From assembly GCA_964610885.1 (NCBI GenBank), contig CAZSWR010000014.1:1-51011 (forward strand): DNA of 51,011 nt, given 5' to 3'. Below are positions 15,814-23,793 of this stretch, piece by piece. A program made the translations under genes and the position numbers. The notes under the pieces were generated by a model. That model saw only the letters and a list, made by a program, of their open reading frames with translations, was not told the origin of the DNA and made no database searches. The DNA is from CAZSWR01 sp964610885. GTDB taxonomy: Bacteria > Bacteroidota > Ignavibacteria > Kapaibacteriales > UBA2268. How positions within the stretch are numbered: position 1 is the first letter of the stretch; the number at the start of each line of letters is the position of its first letter.

Positions 15814-16689
15814 ATGCGCAAGACACAAAGAAACATACTTCCAATCGTAATTTTACTGTTGATTGTGGCCGGCTCGGCCGCGGCCCAACCCCTCTTTTGG
15901 AAGGTTAGCACGAAGAAAGCTACTGTCTATCTGCTCGGCTCGATTCATTTGGCCGACCAATCGTTCTATCCGCTGCCGGACCCGATCGAGAAAGCATTCT
16001 CAGAATCGTCCTCGCTTGTCGTGGAATTGGATCCGGACTCGTTTTCGATCGACGACCTGATCGCAAATTGCTCCTATCGGGACAATACAACAATCGTCGA
16101 CCACCTGTCCAAGCCCGGTTACACCAAAGTGCGCCGCGCATTCAACTCGATCAAGCTGCCGGATTTCATGTGGAAATTCCTGAAGCCATTCCCAGCCGCC
16201 TTGGTCTATAGCAATTACAAATACTTAAGTTTCGGCGTCTCGCCCGAATTTGGCATCGACCTGCATTTCATCAACCAGGCCCGCACCGCAGGCAAGGAAA
16301 TCGTGCAATTGGAAGATTTCATCGGCCAGACGAACCTCTTCGACAAACTCTCCGACAGCCTCAACGAGGTGATTCTGCTCAAATCGATTGCAGAAGTCGA
16401 TTCGTCCAAGGCAGAAATGGCCACGCTGATCGAAGCCTGGAAAAATGGCGACGAGAAAACTCTTACGAGCATGTTCGTCTCCAAGCAAGACATGGACTCG
16501 GCCGACAGCGTTTACAATCGGATCCTGCTCGACGAGCGCAATGCGAAGATGATCGACAAGATCGAAGCCTTTCTGAAATCTAAAGGGACTTTCTTCGTCG
16601 TGGTCGGCACGGCGCACCTGCTGGGCGAAAATGGAATAGTGCAAACATTGAAAAAGAATAAAAAATACAAAACAGTGCGCGTCAAGTAG
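15814..16689 (+). CDS. TraB/GumN family exported protein
   Basis: 291 aa with a signal peptide (RNILPIVILLLIVAGSAAAQ, cleavage likely after AAA). Two family motifs are visible: GSIHLADQSFYPLP near the N-terminus and VVGTAHLLGENGIVQTLKK near the C-terminus. The paired Gly-x-x-His motifs are the hallmark of TraB/GumN proteins, which are related to Tiki-type metalloproteases; the catalytic role in bacteria is mostly unproven. The frame is open from TTG 15784, but ATG 15814 puts the signal peptide directly at the start. The product should act in the periplasm. It is followed by an SDR gene after 81 bases with no visible terminator, so they may share a transcript. Confidence 0.85.
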   Translation: MRKTQRNILPIVILLLIVAGSAAAQPLFWKVSTKKATVYLLGSIHLADQSFYPLPDPIEKAFSESSSLVVELDPDSFSIDDLIANCSYRDNTTIVDHLSKPGYTKVRRAFNSIKLPDFMWKFLKPFPAALVYSNYKYLSFGVSPEFGIDLHFINQARTAGKEIVQLEDFIGQTNLFDKLSDSLNEVILLKSIAEVDSSKAEMATLIEAWKNGDEKTLTSMFVSKQDMDSADSVYNRILLDERNAKMIDKIEAFLKSKGTFFVVVGTAHLLGENGIVQTLKKNKKYKTVRVK

Positions 16690-16770
16690 TTGTCGCATTG
16701 CTAATACATAAAACAAATAAATAAAACAAAGTATCTGATAGCCATTCAAATGGCGCAAGGAGACAAAGCA

Positions 16771-17541
16771 ATGGAATTAAAAGGAAAAACAGTAATGATA
16801 ACCGGCGCCTCGGCCGGAATTGGCGAGGGTTGTGCGGTAGGATTCGCAGAGCAAGGCTCGCGCCTGATATTGGTCGCTCGGCGCAACGAAAAACTTAGCG
16901 AGGTGGCCGAACGCTTGCGCAAAGACTTCGGAGTGGAGATCCACACAGTCGTTTGCGACGTAAGGAACTCCTCGGCCGTTGCCAATGCAATCAAATCATT
17001 GCCCAAGGAATGGAAAAATATTGATATCTTAGTGAACAATGCCGGGCTGGCTCGCGGTTTGGACAAAATCCAAAACGGTTCGCTCAGCGATTGGGACGAA
17101 ATGATCGATACGAACGTCAAGGGCCTGCTTTACGTTTCGCGCGCAGTGCTGCCGGGCATGGTGGAGCGCGGTACGGGCTTGGTCGTGAACATCGCATCGC
17201 TGGCCGGCCGCGAGGTCTATCCTCTTGGGAACGTCTATTGCGGCACGAAGCACGCCGTGAAGGCTATCTCGAAGGGCATGACGCTCGATTTGAACGGGAC
17301 CGGCGTCCGCGTTACGAACATCGATCCGGGCCTGGTCGAGACCGAGTTCTCGATGGTTCGCTTCCACGGGGACAAGGAAAAGGCCGATACTGTGTACAAA
17401 GGCTACAAGCCACTGACAGGCTACGACATAGGCCGCTTGGCTGTTTTCGCTGCCCAGCTCCCCGACCATATCAATTTGCAGGACATGCTCGTAACGCCCG
17501 CAGCGCAGGCATCTCCTTATGTGATGACGAAGAGAATATAA
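16771..17541 (+). CDS. Short-chain dehydrogenase/reductase (YdfG-like)
   Basis: 256-aa cytoplasmic NAD(P)-dependent oxidoreductase. Cofactor motif TGASAGIGEG (about residues 10-19), NNAGLARGLDK, catalytic Ser in NIASLAGREVYP and YCGTKHAVK (Tyr-x-x-x-Lys) are all present. The ending NIDPGLVETEFSMVRFHGDKEKA is typical of the YdfG group, which reduces 3-hydroxy acids such as malonic semialdehyde and serine. Arg39-Arg40 after the second strand (LVARRNEKL) suggests NADPH preference. ATG 16750 is also open, but AAGGAG lies nine bases before ATG 16771, so I use the latter. The substrate cannot be fixed from sequence. It lies between a TraB-like gene and hutU. Confidence 0.88.
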   Translation: MELKGKTVMITGASAGIGEGCAVGFAEQGSRLILVARRNEKLSEVAERLRKDFGVEIHTVVCDVRNSSAVANAIKSLPKEWKNIDILVNNAGLARGLDKIQNGSLSDWDEMIDTNVKGLLYVSRAVLPGMVERGTGLVVNIASLAGREVYPLGNVYCGTKHAVKAISKGMTLDLNGTGVRVTNIDPGLVETEFSMVRFHGDKEKADTVYKGYKPLTGYDIGRLAVFAAQLPDHINLQDMLVTPAAQASPYVMTKRI

Positions 17542-17666
17542 TGGCATATAAATATCTTTTAATATTGTATTTAATCTCGCTCAAAAGGCAAGCCTTGTGG
17601 GGCTGCCCGCGGATTTAGTCAAAATTGAAATTAATCTTATTATTGTAATTATTAAGGAAAACAAAT

Positions 17667-19316
17667 ATGCCTACAGTTAAAGTACCACGCGGAACCAACC
17701 TGACCTGCAAAAACTGGCAGATCGAAGCCGCTTACAGAATGATCCAACACAACTTGGATCCCGAAAATGCCGAAAAACCACAAGAGCTTATCGTCTATGG
17801 TGGGCTGGGCAAGGCAGCCCGCAACTGGGACTGCTACTATGCAATTATCGATTCGCTTAAAAACCTTGAGCCGGACGAAACGCTTCTCGTCCAATCGGGC
17901 AAGCCCGTCGCCGTAGTGCCCACGCACGAAAACGCACCCCGCGTGATCATCGCCAACTCTAACCTGGTCCCGAAATGGGCCACCTGGGAAGAATTCCGCC
18001 GCCTGGACCAAATGGGCCTCATCATGTACGGCCAGATGACAGCCGGCAGCTGGATCTACATCGGCACGCAGGGCATACTTCAGGGCACCTACGAAACATT
18101 TGCCGAATGCGCCCGCCAACACTTCGGCGGCGACCTCTTCGGACGCTTCGCGCTCACGGGCGGAATGGGCGGAATGGGCGGCGCTCAACCACTTGCCGCA
18201 ACGTTTGCCGGGGCCGCTTCGATCACTGTCGAAATCGACGAAGCACGCATCGACAAACGCATCCACGACGGCTATTGCGATATGAAAACAAAATCGCTCG
18301 ACGAAGCCCTCGAAGTGATGAACAGAATGAAAGCCGACAAAAAAGCATACTCGATCGGCCTGGTGGGCAATTGCGCCGAAGTGCTGCCCGAATTGCTGCG
18401 CCGCGGCATCGTCCCGGACGTGGTAACCGACCAAACCGCTGCCCACGACCCGCTGAACGGATACTATCCCGCCGGCTACACCAAAGAGGAAGCCGACAAA
18501 CTCCGCATCGAAAATCCCGACAAATACTTGGAAGCCACATATAAATCCGTCGGCGAACACGTCCGCGCAATGCTCGAATTCCAGAAACGCGGCTCGGTGG
18601 TCTTCGATTATGGCAACAACATCCGCGGCATCGCCCGCGACTACGACGGCGTGAAAAATGCCTTCGACTTCCCCGGATTCGTCCCGGCATACATCCGCCC
18701 GCTCTTCTGCGACGGCAAAGGCCCGTTCCGCTGGGTGGCCCTCTCCGGCGATCCGAAGGACATCGAAGTTACAGACAATGCAATCAAAGAACTCTTCCCC
18801 GAAGACAGACCGCTACACCGCTGGATCGACAACGCACAGAAACACGTCGGCTACCAAGCACTTCCGTCGCGCATCTGCTGGCTGGGCTATGGCGAACGCG
18901 CCAAAGCAGGCCTCCTCTTCAACGAGTTGGTGAAATCGGGCAAAGTTTCGGCCCCGATCGTTATCGGCCGCGACCACTTGGATTGCGGATCGGTGGCGTC
19001 GCCATACCGCGAGACCGAATCGATGAAAGACGGCTCGGACGCAATTGCCGATTGGGTTTATTTCAACTTTGCGCTCAACACGCTGGGCGGAGCCACTTGG
19101 GTTTCGTTGCACCACGGCGGTGGAGTGGGCATGGGCCTGTCGCTGCACGCCGGAATGGTCGTCGTGGCGGACGGCACGCCAGAGGCAGCAACCAAATTGG
19201 GCCGCGTCCTCACGTACGATCCGTTCATGGGCATCATCCGCCATACGGACGCCGGCTACGAACGCGCGATGGACAATGCGAAGAAATTCGGCATTAAGAT
19301 CCCGATGATGAAATAA
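17667..19316 (+). CDS. hutU: Urocanate hydratase
   Basis: 549 aa, full length. It converts urocanate to imidazolone propionate, the second step of histidine degradation, using tightly bound NAD. The NAD loop GGMGGMGGAQP (165-175) is intact, as are YGGLGKAARNWDCYY, GQMTAGSWIYIGTQGI and the catalytic Cys404 (SRICWLGYGER), which corresponds to Cys410 of the Pseudomonas enzyme. One segment differs: GRDHLDCGSVASP has Cys440 where most relatives have Ser. AAGGAAAA lies about eight bases before ATG 17667. No hutH, hutI, hutG or ftcD is adjacent, so the other histidine-degrading genes must lie elsewhere or be missing. The long hairpin at 19397 follows. Confidence 0.97.
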   Translation: MPTVKVPRGTNLTCKNWQIEAAYRMIQHNLDPENAEKPQELIVYGGLGKAARNWDCYYAIIDSLKNLEPDETLLVQSGKPVAVVPTHENAPRVIIANSNLVPKWATWEEFRRLDQMGLIMYGQMTAGSWIYIGTQGILQGTYETFAECARQHFGGDLFGRFALTGGMGGMGGAQPLAATFAGAASITVEIDEARIDKRIHDGYCDMKTKSLDEALEVMNRMKADKKAYSIGLVGNCAEVLPELLRRGIVPDVVTDQTAAHDPLNGYYPAGYTKEEADKLRIENPDKYLEATYKSVGEHVRAMLEFQKRGSVVFDYGNNIRGIARDYDGVKNAFDFPGFVPAYIRPLFCDGKGPFRWVALSGDPKDIEVTDNAIKELFPEDRPLHRWIDNAQKHVGYQALPSRICWLGYGERAKAGLLFNELVKSGKVSAPIVIGRDHLDCGSVASPYRETESMKDGSDAIADWVYFNFALNTLGGATWVSLHHGGGVGMGLSLHAGMVVVADGTPEAATKLGRVLTYDPFMGIIRHTDAGYERAMDNAKKFGIKIPMMK

Positions 19317-19396
19317 TCATAACGATCAATTTCAATTTTCGCATACGATATAACGTATTGATTATAATAGAGATACTCTTATAACCAGAAATATAA

Positions 19397-19432
19397 GCAG
19401 ATGTGCCACACTTCGGAAGTGTGGCACATCTG
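19397..19432. terminator. Long hairpin between convergent genes, probable bidirectional terminator
   Basis: GCAGATGTGCCACACTT pairs with its complement up to position 19432, leaving only a CGG-like loop. It lies 80 bases after the hutU stop and ahead of the end of the minus-strand gene at 19559. The flanks are AT-rich but carry no clean T-run. Confidence 0.6.
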
Positions 19433-19558
19433 CGTAAAATACGTTGATTTTTGTTTTATTCTGTTCAATGCAATGAAAAGTGAATACAGAATCTAACGCC
19501 GAAGGCGTGGAATATTAATATGTCGTTCCATCGGAGCTTGCCGGAGATAGTAATAATT

Positions 19559-20305
19559 TCATATCCTAACCCCTTTAAAACAGTATGGTTTCCTACAACC
19601 TTCGGATCTTTCGTAAACAGTATAATTAATCTCGATTGTTTTTAGGTCTCTGCTAACTTCGGCAGTACCTACCGGGGCTTTACAGCCGTTTGCATAGTGG
19701 GTTGTGTAAAACTGAAGAATATTATTACCGGGATAGGTGTTAATTAATGGTAAATCCGGTATCGTATCGTAGAAGCCTTTATTAACATTAATCATTCTAT
19801 AATAATCATCGATAAGGAATATTTTTACTATGTATTTGCTTGTAGTGTCGTCTGTTGTATAGTCTAAGTACTCACCTATTATTGATGCTTTGTTGAATGG
19901 TTTGATATAAACAAACGATTCAACTGTATCGATTCCGTCATCATTGCACTCAGGAAGTGGCGGCCTGGTTGCAATTAATTTTATCGGTATATAGCCGTAA
20001 GGCTCAGTGAATTGAATCATAACGAAGTTATCTTTTCTGGCTGTTGTCTCTTCGCCTATGTACCAAGACCAATCAGTATAATATTTCCCATCTGCTATGA
20101 ATACTACCTCTGAAGACTCAAGCATTGTATCATTCAGAAAGTACTTATCGTAACACGGGAACTTCGTGATAATCTTAACTTTAGTATCTTGATAATCTTG
20201 GCACGGGTCTTTTGGTTCCGGTTTCACCGGATTGTCGTCCTTCGGGCAGCCATAGAAGGCAAAGACAGAAAGCAGGCAAAATAAAACTATAAGTGGTTTT
20301 TTCAT
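19559..20305 (-). CDS. PKD-like lipoprotein, duplicated copy
   Basis: 248 aa with a lipoprotein signal peptide and lipobox FYGC (Cys20). It is a paralogue of the gene at 23021: identical signal region SVFAFYGCPK, then PVKPEP, a PKD-like segment (ADGKYYTDWSWYIGEETT), IPIKLIATRPPLPECNDDGIDTV and a beta-rich C-terminus with NGCKAPVGTAEVSRD. Residues beyond the signal peptide have diverged much more than the signal peptide itself. GGGGAAA precedes ATG 20305. The upstream ribosome site lies inside a fragment of another gene (20308-20404), showing how the copy arose. A strong terminator ends the operon before it, so its expression is doubtful unless there is a local promoter. It probably faces the periplasm or the cell surface. 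Confidence 0.85.
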   Translation of the reverse strand: MKKPLIVLFCLLSVFAFYGCPKDDNPVKPEPKDPCQDYQDTKVKIITKFPCYDKYFLNDTMLESSEVVFIADGKYYTDWSWYIGEETTARKDNFVMIQFTEPYGYIPIKLIATRPPLPECNDDGIDTVESFVYIKPFNKASIIGEYLDYTTDDTTSKYIVKIFLIDDYYRMINVNKGFYDTIPDLPLINTYPGNNILQFYTTHYANGCKAPVGTAEVSRDLKTIEINYTVYERSEGCRKPYCFKGVRI

Positions 20306-20307
20306 GG

Positions 20308-20404
20308 TTATTTCCCCTGATTGATTTGTTTCATTTTTTCAGTTTCTGCCTTCAAGGCTTGGTTTTCCTTTTTCATTTCGATCATGTAGAGTGTGAGTTC
20401 ATCT
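20308..20404 (-). pseudogene. Fragment of the C-terminus of the endosialidase-tail-like gene
   Basis: These bases encode LTLYMIEMKKENQALKAE, TEKMKQINQGK and a stop in one frame, nearly identical to the C-terminus of the protein at 23794-25497 (two residue changes in 30). Homology stops abruptly near 20404. No start codon or upstream domain is present. It carries the ribosome site of the lipoprotein gene that follows, exactly as in the parent locus. Confidence 0.85.
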
Positions 20405-20424
20405 TTTCATAGATTGCTGGCAGC

Positions 20425-20451
20425 AAAAAAGGGGGAGCTGTGAACTCCCCC
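20425..20451 (-). terminator. Rho-independent terminator of the 853-aa T9SS gene
   Basis: GGGGGAG (20431-20437) pairs with CTCCCCC (20445-20451), with TTTTTT following on the minus strand. It lies 12 bases after the stop at 20463 and separates the operon from the duplicated lipoprotein gene. Confidence 0.88.
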
Positions 20452-20462
20452 GTTAAATTATA

Positions 20463-23024
20463 TCAGTGAATAACTACAATCTTCTCTGTTACAGCAGAAT
20501 AATCTGTTCTTACAGTTAAAAAATAAACACCTGACGGGAGTTCATTAGTACTGAAACTAACACTTTTATCACCTTCTTGCATAACAATATTGTCTGCGAT
20601 CACAGCGACAACATTGCCGATGTTGTCAGTAATATTTATTGAGATTGGATTGTTATCAGGATGATCCAGCCTAATAATTCCAATGTCATTAAGCGGATTA
20701 GGAGTGATAGAAATTGATAACTGTTTTGAATCATCTCGTGAGGGGTTGAACGGCAATTCTCTTTTAGCATTGTAATTGTGATTTGTTTTATAAACAGAAC
20801 TATTACACAAGGAAAGCACTTGACTATAAGATGCTGGACCTATCCGTGGTTGTGTACATTCCACAGGCGGGCCTATTCTGAGAACTGTCTCGTTCTTAAG
20901 AGCAGATTCATTGTTATCTGATGGTTTTATTGATATTTCAGAATAAGATACTAATTCAATTGCATTTGTGTTCTGCAATCGAGTCGAACCTTTAACAAGG
21001 ATTTGTTCTGTGGTTTTACTTGATTCTAGTATTTCAGTATCAATATATTCGACCTTTGTATTATTAATACTGTGCCATGGATTATTCCAATCCCATGTGG
21101 ATGATTCTTGCTGGTCAACAGTCTCAATCTTTAGCGGATAAGTGCCAACCCAAAGGACATTTTGACCGTTCCCATCAGCTCTTTTCAGGTTTACAACAAG
21201 TTTAAGAAATGCTTTCGTTTCTGTAGCAGGTGAGATATTAGTATTAATGAATTGATTGTATGGGACAAGTATGTCGTCAAGATTCATTGTCATACCTCCA
21301 CATTCATGCTCATAATATATCCCCAAAGGCAACTCTTTCAAACACTCAATTGGCATCAGATGTGATCTATAAATCTCCGATGTCATCCTTACAAAAGACT
21401 TCGGTGTTGTATATGGAATAATATTATCGTCAGGAACAAAATAATAGTCCATACCAGGCCTTTGAATCAACAATTCAGCATAGATTTCTATATCTTCGGT
21501 ATTCATTTTAAAACCAGCAGCAGGATTAATGACATATTGAATATCATTGTCAAGTTTTAATTTATATGCAAACTTTGTCTTTACATTAACTGCATAATAT
21601 GGATTATCAGTTTGCGGTTCTATACGAACTGTCCTATCTTCGCGTATGAGAATCTTTTCTTGCTTTAAAACAGGTGTACGTAATAAATTAAAAACACCTA
21701 ATGTCCTATTATAATAAGGATAGTAATCGTCGGCGCCATTGTATTCGGATCCGGGAGTATTAATTACAAATCCCTTGTGAGGCATTTTATCAGTGATTGT
21801 CCCGTTAATAGCAGTTGACATCATTATTCCTGTAGGCGTAAGGCTTACCTTTAATGGGCCACTTGCTTGGCCTCCACCAAAAAATGCATCTAGGATTGAA
21901 AATGCCGAGCCTATGTACGGGAGTGCTTTCAATCCCATTGAAAGAAAATCTGGCTTCTCTGCTTCCTTGGCTAAAAGACTGAAGCCTTGAGTCGCATCTG
22001 CTTTTGTGTCTGCTTTAGTGTTTACATTTGAGGGCGATGAAGTAGGAAGAGATGAAATACCATTAACAAGACCCTGATACCAAGAATTCATATAAGTCAA
22101 TGAATTGTATGTATCGGTAGCTTTCTTTCCAATACTGCCGACGGTGTTGATAAAATCCATCGCACCATAGGATTTACTATTCGTGAAATTCTTTGATGTG
22201 ATTGCTTTGTTCCTAACCGTAAAAAGATTTGCGTCAATAGTGCCATTAGTCAAGAAATCGGGGTCAATAATTCCTTTTGTTGTAGCAGTTAAAGCTAACT
22301 GACCCTCCCTAATCAGGTGAACCTTAAAGTCCAAGCTTGTGTTGATGAGGCATCCACACGGATCGTACATCATGGTGAAATCAGCATAAAACCATTTGCT
22401 GTTCTCATTTTTGAATTCACAAACGCTGTTATATTCAGGCAATCCGATTGAATCATCAAGCGCGCGGAATGGTTTGTCCTCAGATGAAACTCCTAAGTCA
22501 AGAGCTGATGTAATTCTATCAGAATTAAATCTAAGTGTAAAACTTGCTGATTGATATGCTTCGGTTTGGCAAACAGAAATGAAAAACCTCAACAAGCCAG
22601 TATAGCGGTTATAAAGAATAAAATATGGGAAACTTATTCCGGAAAGGAATTCATCGGCATCCATAGGATCGCCAAATCGTTGAGTAATTAACTCCCATCC
22701 GCTTTCCGGTTTATAATCCTTGCTCATGCATAAACCCGTTAGCAAATCGTTGTCGGTCTGTTCATAGGGGCTTATCACTATTTGCTCACTGTCGCACAAC
22801 CCTTTCTTTTTAAAATAATAAGTTCTCCAATCGAATATTGGGCTGGCGTGATAAAATGACCCGCCGTTTTGCTTCTGTGGAATCTCTGTGTTTAGCGGAT
22901 TGTCGGGATTTGTTCTCAATGTGTTGTAATATCCATCCACGTTATGAGCTGGATTTGCACTCTGCGCAATTAACATGATTGAACAAAATATAAAGCAAAT
23001 AAGCAAGCTAAATATTGTTTTCAT
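20463..23024 (-). CDS. Large secreted protein with T9SS sorting domain
   Basis: 853 aa. A signal peptide (IFSLLICFIFCSIMLIAQS) is followed by a long region with no recognised domain and a C-terminal type A sorting domain (about 770-853: SISITPNPLNDIGIIRL, ELPSGVYFLTVRTDYS, TEKIVVIH). Such domains direct export by the type IX system and attachment to the surface. A GxxxGG-rich stretch near the middle (IGSAFSILDAFFGGGQASG, about residue 385) could be membrane-active or simply a hinge. The start ATG overlaps the stop of the upstream lipoprotein as ATGA, with GGGGTG as ribosome site, so translation is coupled. The gene is AT-rich compared with the housekeeping genes nearby. Function unknown; a partnership with the two upstream products is inferred from the operon. 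Confidence 0.85.
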   Translation of the reverse strand: MKTIFSLLICFIFCSIMLIAQSANPAHNVDGYYNTLRTNPDNPLNTEIPQKQNGGSFYHASPIFDWRTYYFKKKGLCDSEQIVISPYEQTDNDLLTGLCMSKDYKPESGWELITQRFGDPMDADEFLSGISFPYFILYNRYTGLLRFFISVCQTEAYQSASFTLRFNSDRITSALDLGVSSEDKPFRALDDSIGLPEYNSVCEFKNENSKWFYADFTMMYDPCGCLINTSLDFKVHLIREGQLALTATTKGIIDPDFLTNGTIDANLFTVRNKAITSKNFTNSKSYGAMDFINTVGSIGKKATDTYNSLTYMNSWYQGLVNGISSLPTSSPSNVNTKADTKADATQGFSLLAKEAEKPDFLSMGLKALPYIGSAFSILDAFFGGGQASGPLKVSLTPTGIMMSTAINGTITDKMPHKGFVINTPGSEYNGADDYYPYYNRTLGVFNLLRTPVLKQEKILIREDRTVRIEPQTDNPYYAVNVKTKFAYKLKLDNDIQYVINPAAGFKMNTEDIEIYAELLIQRPGMDYYFVPDDNIIPYTTPKSFVRMTSEIYRSHLMPIECLKELPLGIYYEHECGGMTMNLDDILVPYNQFINTNISPATETKAFLKLVVNLKRADGNGQNVLWVGTYPLKIETVDQQESSTWDWNNPWHSINNTKVEYIDTEILESSKTTEQILVKGSTRLQNTNAIELVSYSEISIKPSDNNESALKNETVLRIGPPVECTQPRIGPASYSQVLSLCNSSVYKTNHNYNAKRELPFNPSRDDSKQLSISITPNPLNDIGIIRLDHPDNNPISINITDNIGNVVAVIADNIVMQEGDKSVSFSTNELPSGVYFLTVRTDYSAVTEKIVVIH

Positions 23025-23791
23025 TTTTTCACCCCGCGATAGACATGATTAATATAGGATTTTGTCTCTCGCACATAAGTTCTATAGTTAATTAACACGT
23101 TTTTGCATTCCCTGTCCAAAACCAAGGTTCCTGTTGGGCATTCACAACCGTTGTAATTGACATCAGAAATGAATCGAATGCAATTATTTGATATGTACTT
23201 ATCAATGAAAGTATAGGGTGGTTCGCCGTAAACATCATCACAACCCTTGTTTATATTAAGAAATTCTGTATTAATACTGTCGCTCCAAAGGTGAACACCC
23301 ACAGTGAATGTGTCAGTTGGGTTTTCGTCCAATGAACCGATATAATCCCCAAAAACTGATAATTCTTTCTTGTATTTCATGTACATATTCCCATATATGG
23401 TATCGATGCCGTCATCGCCGCATTGGGGCATGGGCGGGCGTTTAGCAATCAATCGTATCGGGAAATTGCCAACGCCGGAGTTGGGCCTCCCGAAACTGAG
23501 TGTGAAGCTTTTTTCACGGCGATGAGTGGTGTCTCCTGCGATCAGCCAGTCCCATTCGTAATACTCGCTGCTGCCCACTGCTTTGAAATTAATATAATTT
23601 TCGTAATAGAAGGTATCGTTTTCAACAATAGTATCCTTCAAACGAACAAACATTTTGATCTGCACAGTGCTATCCTTGTACAATTGGCATGTATCGATTG
23701 GTTCCGGCTTCACGGGATCGCTGCTCTTCGGGCAGCCATAGAAGGCAAAGACGGAAAGCAGAAAAAATATGAATATTAGTGGTTTTTTCAT
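23021..23791 (-). CDS. PKD-like lipoprotein
   Basis: 256 aa with a lipoprotein signal peptide and lipobox FYGC (Cys20). A PKD-like beta domain follows (FKAVGSSEYYEWDWLIAG, about 74-91; GNFPIRLIAKRPPMPQCG, about 117-134; DDGIDTIYG). The C-terminal part has paired cysteines (NGCECPTGTLVLDRECK). It should be anchored in a membrane by lipid and act outside the cytoplasm. The start lies two bases after the stop of the upstream gene, whose last codons supply the GGGGAAA ribosome site; its own stop overlaps the next start (ATGA). That tight coupling suggests fixed stoichiometry of the three products. A diverged copy lies at 19559. I do not know the function. Confidence 0.85.
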   Translation of the reverse strand: MKKPLIFIFFLLSVFAFYGCPKSSDPVKPEPIDTCQLYKDSTVQIKMFVRLKDTIVENDTFYYENYINFKAVGSSEYYEWDWLIAGDTTHRREKSFTLSFGRPNSGVGNFPIRLIAKRPPMPQCGDDGIDTIYGNMYMKYKKELSVFGDYIGSLDENPTDTFTVGVHLWSDSINTEFLNINKGCDDVYGEPPYTFIDKYISNNCIRFISDVNYNGCECPTGTLVLDRECKNVLINYRTYVRETKSYINHVYRGVKK

Positions 23792-23793
23792 TG

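Noticed and set aside
17652..18560. Long minus-strand open frame (302 aa) inside hutU
   Set aside because: A shadow of the hutU codon bias; its product has no family pattern and hutU is unmistakable on the plus strand.
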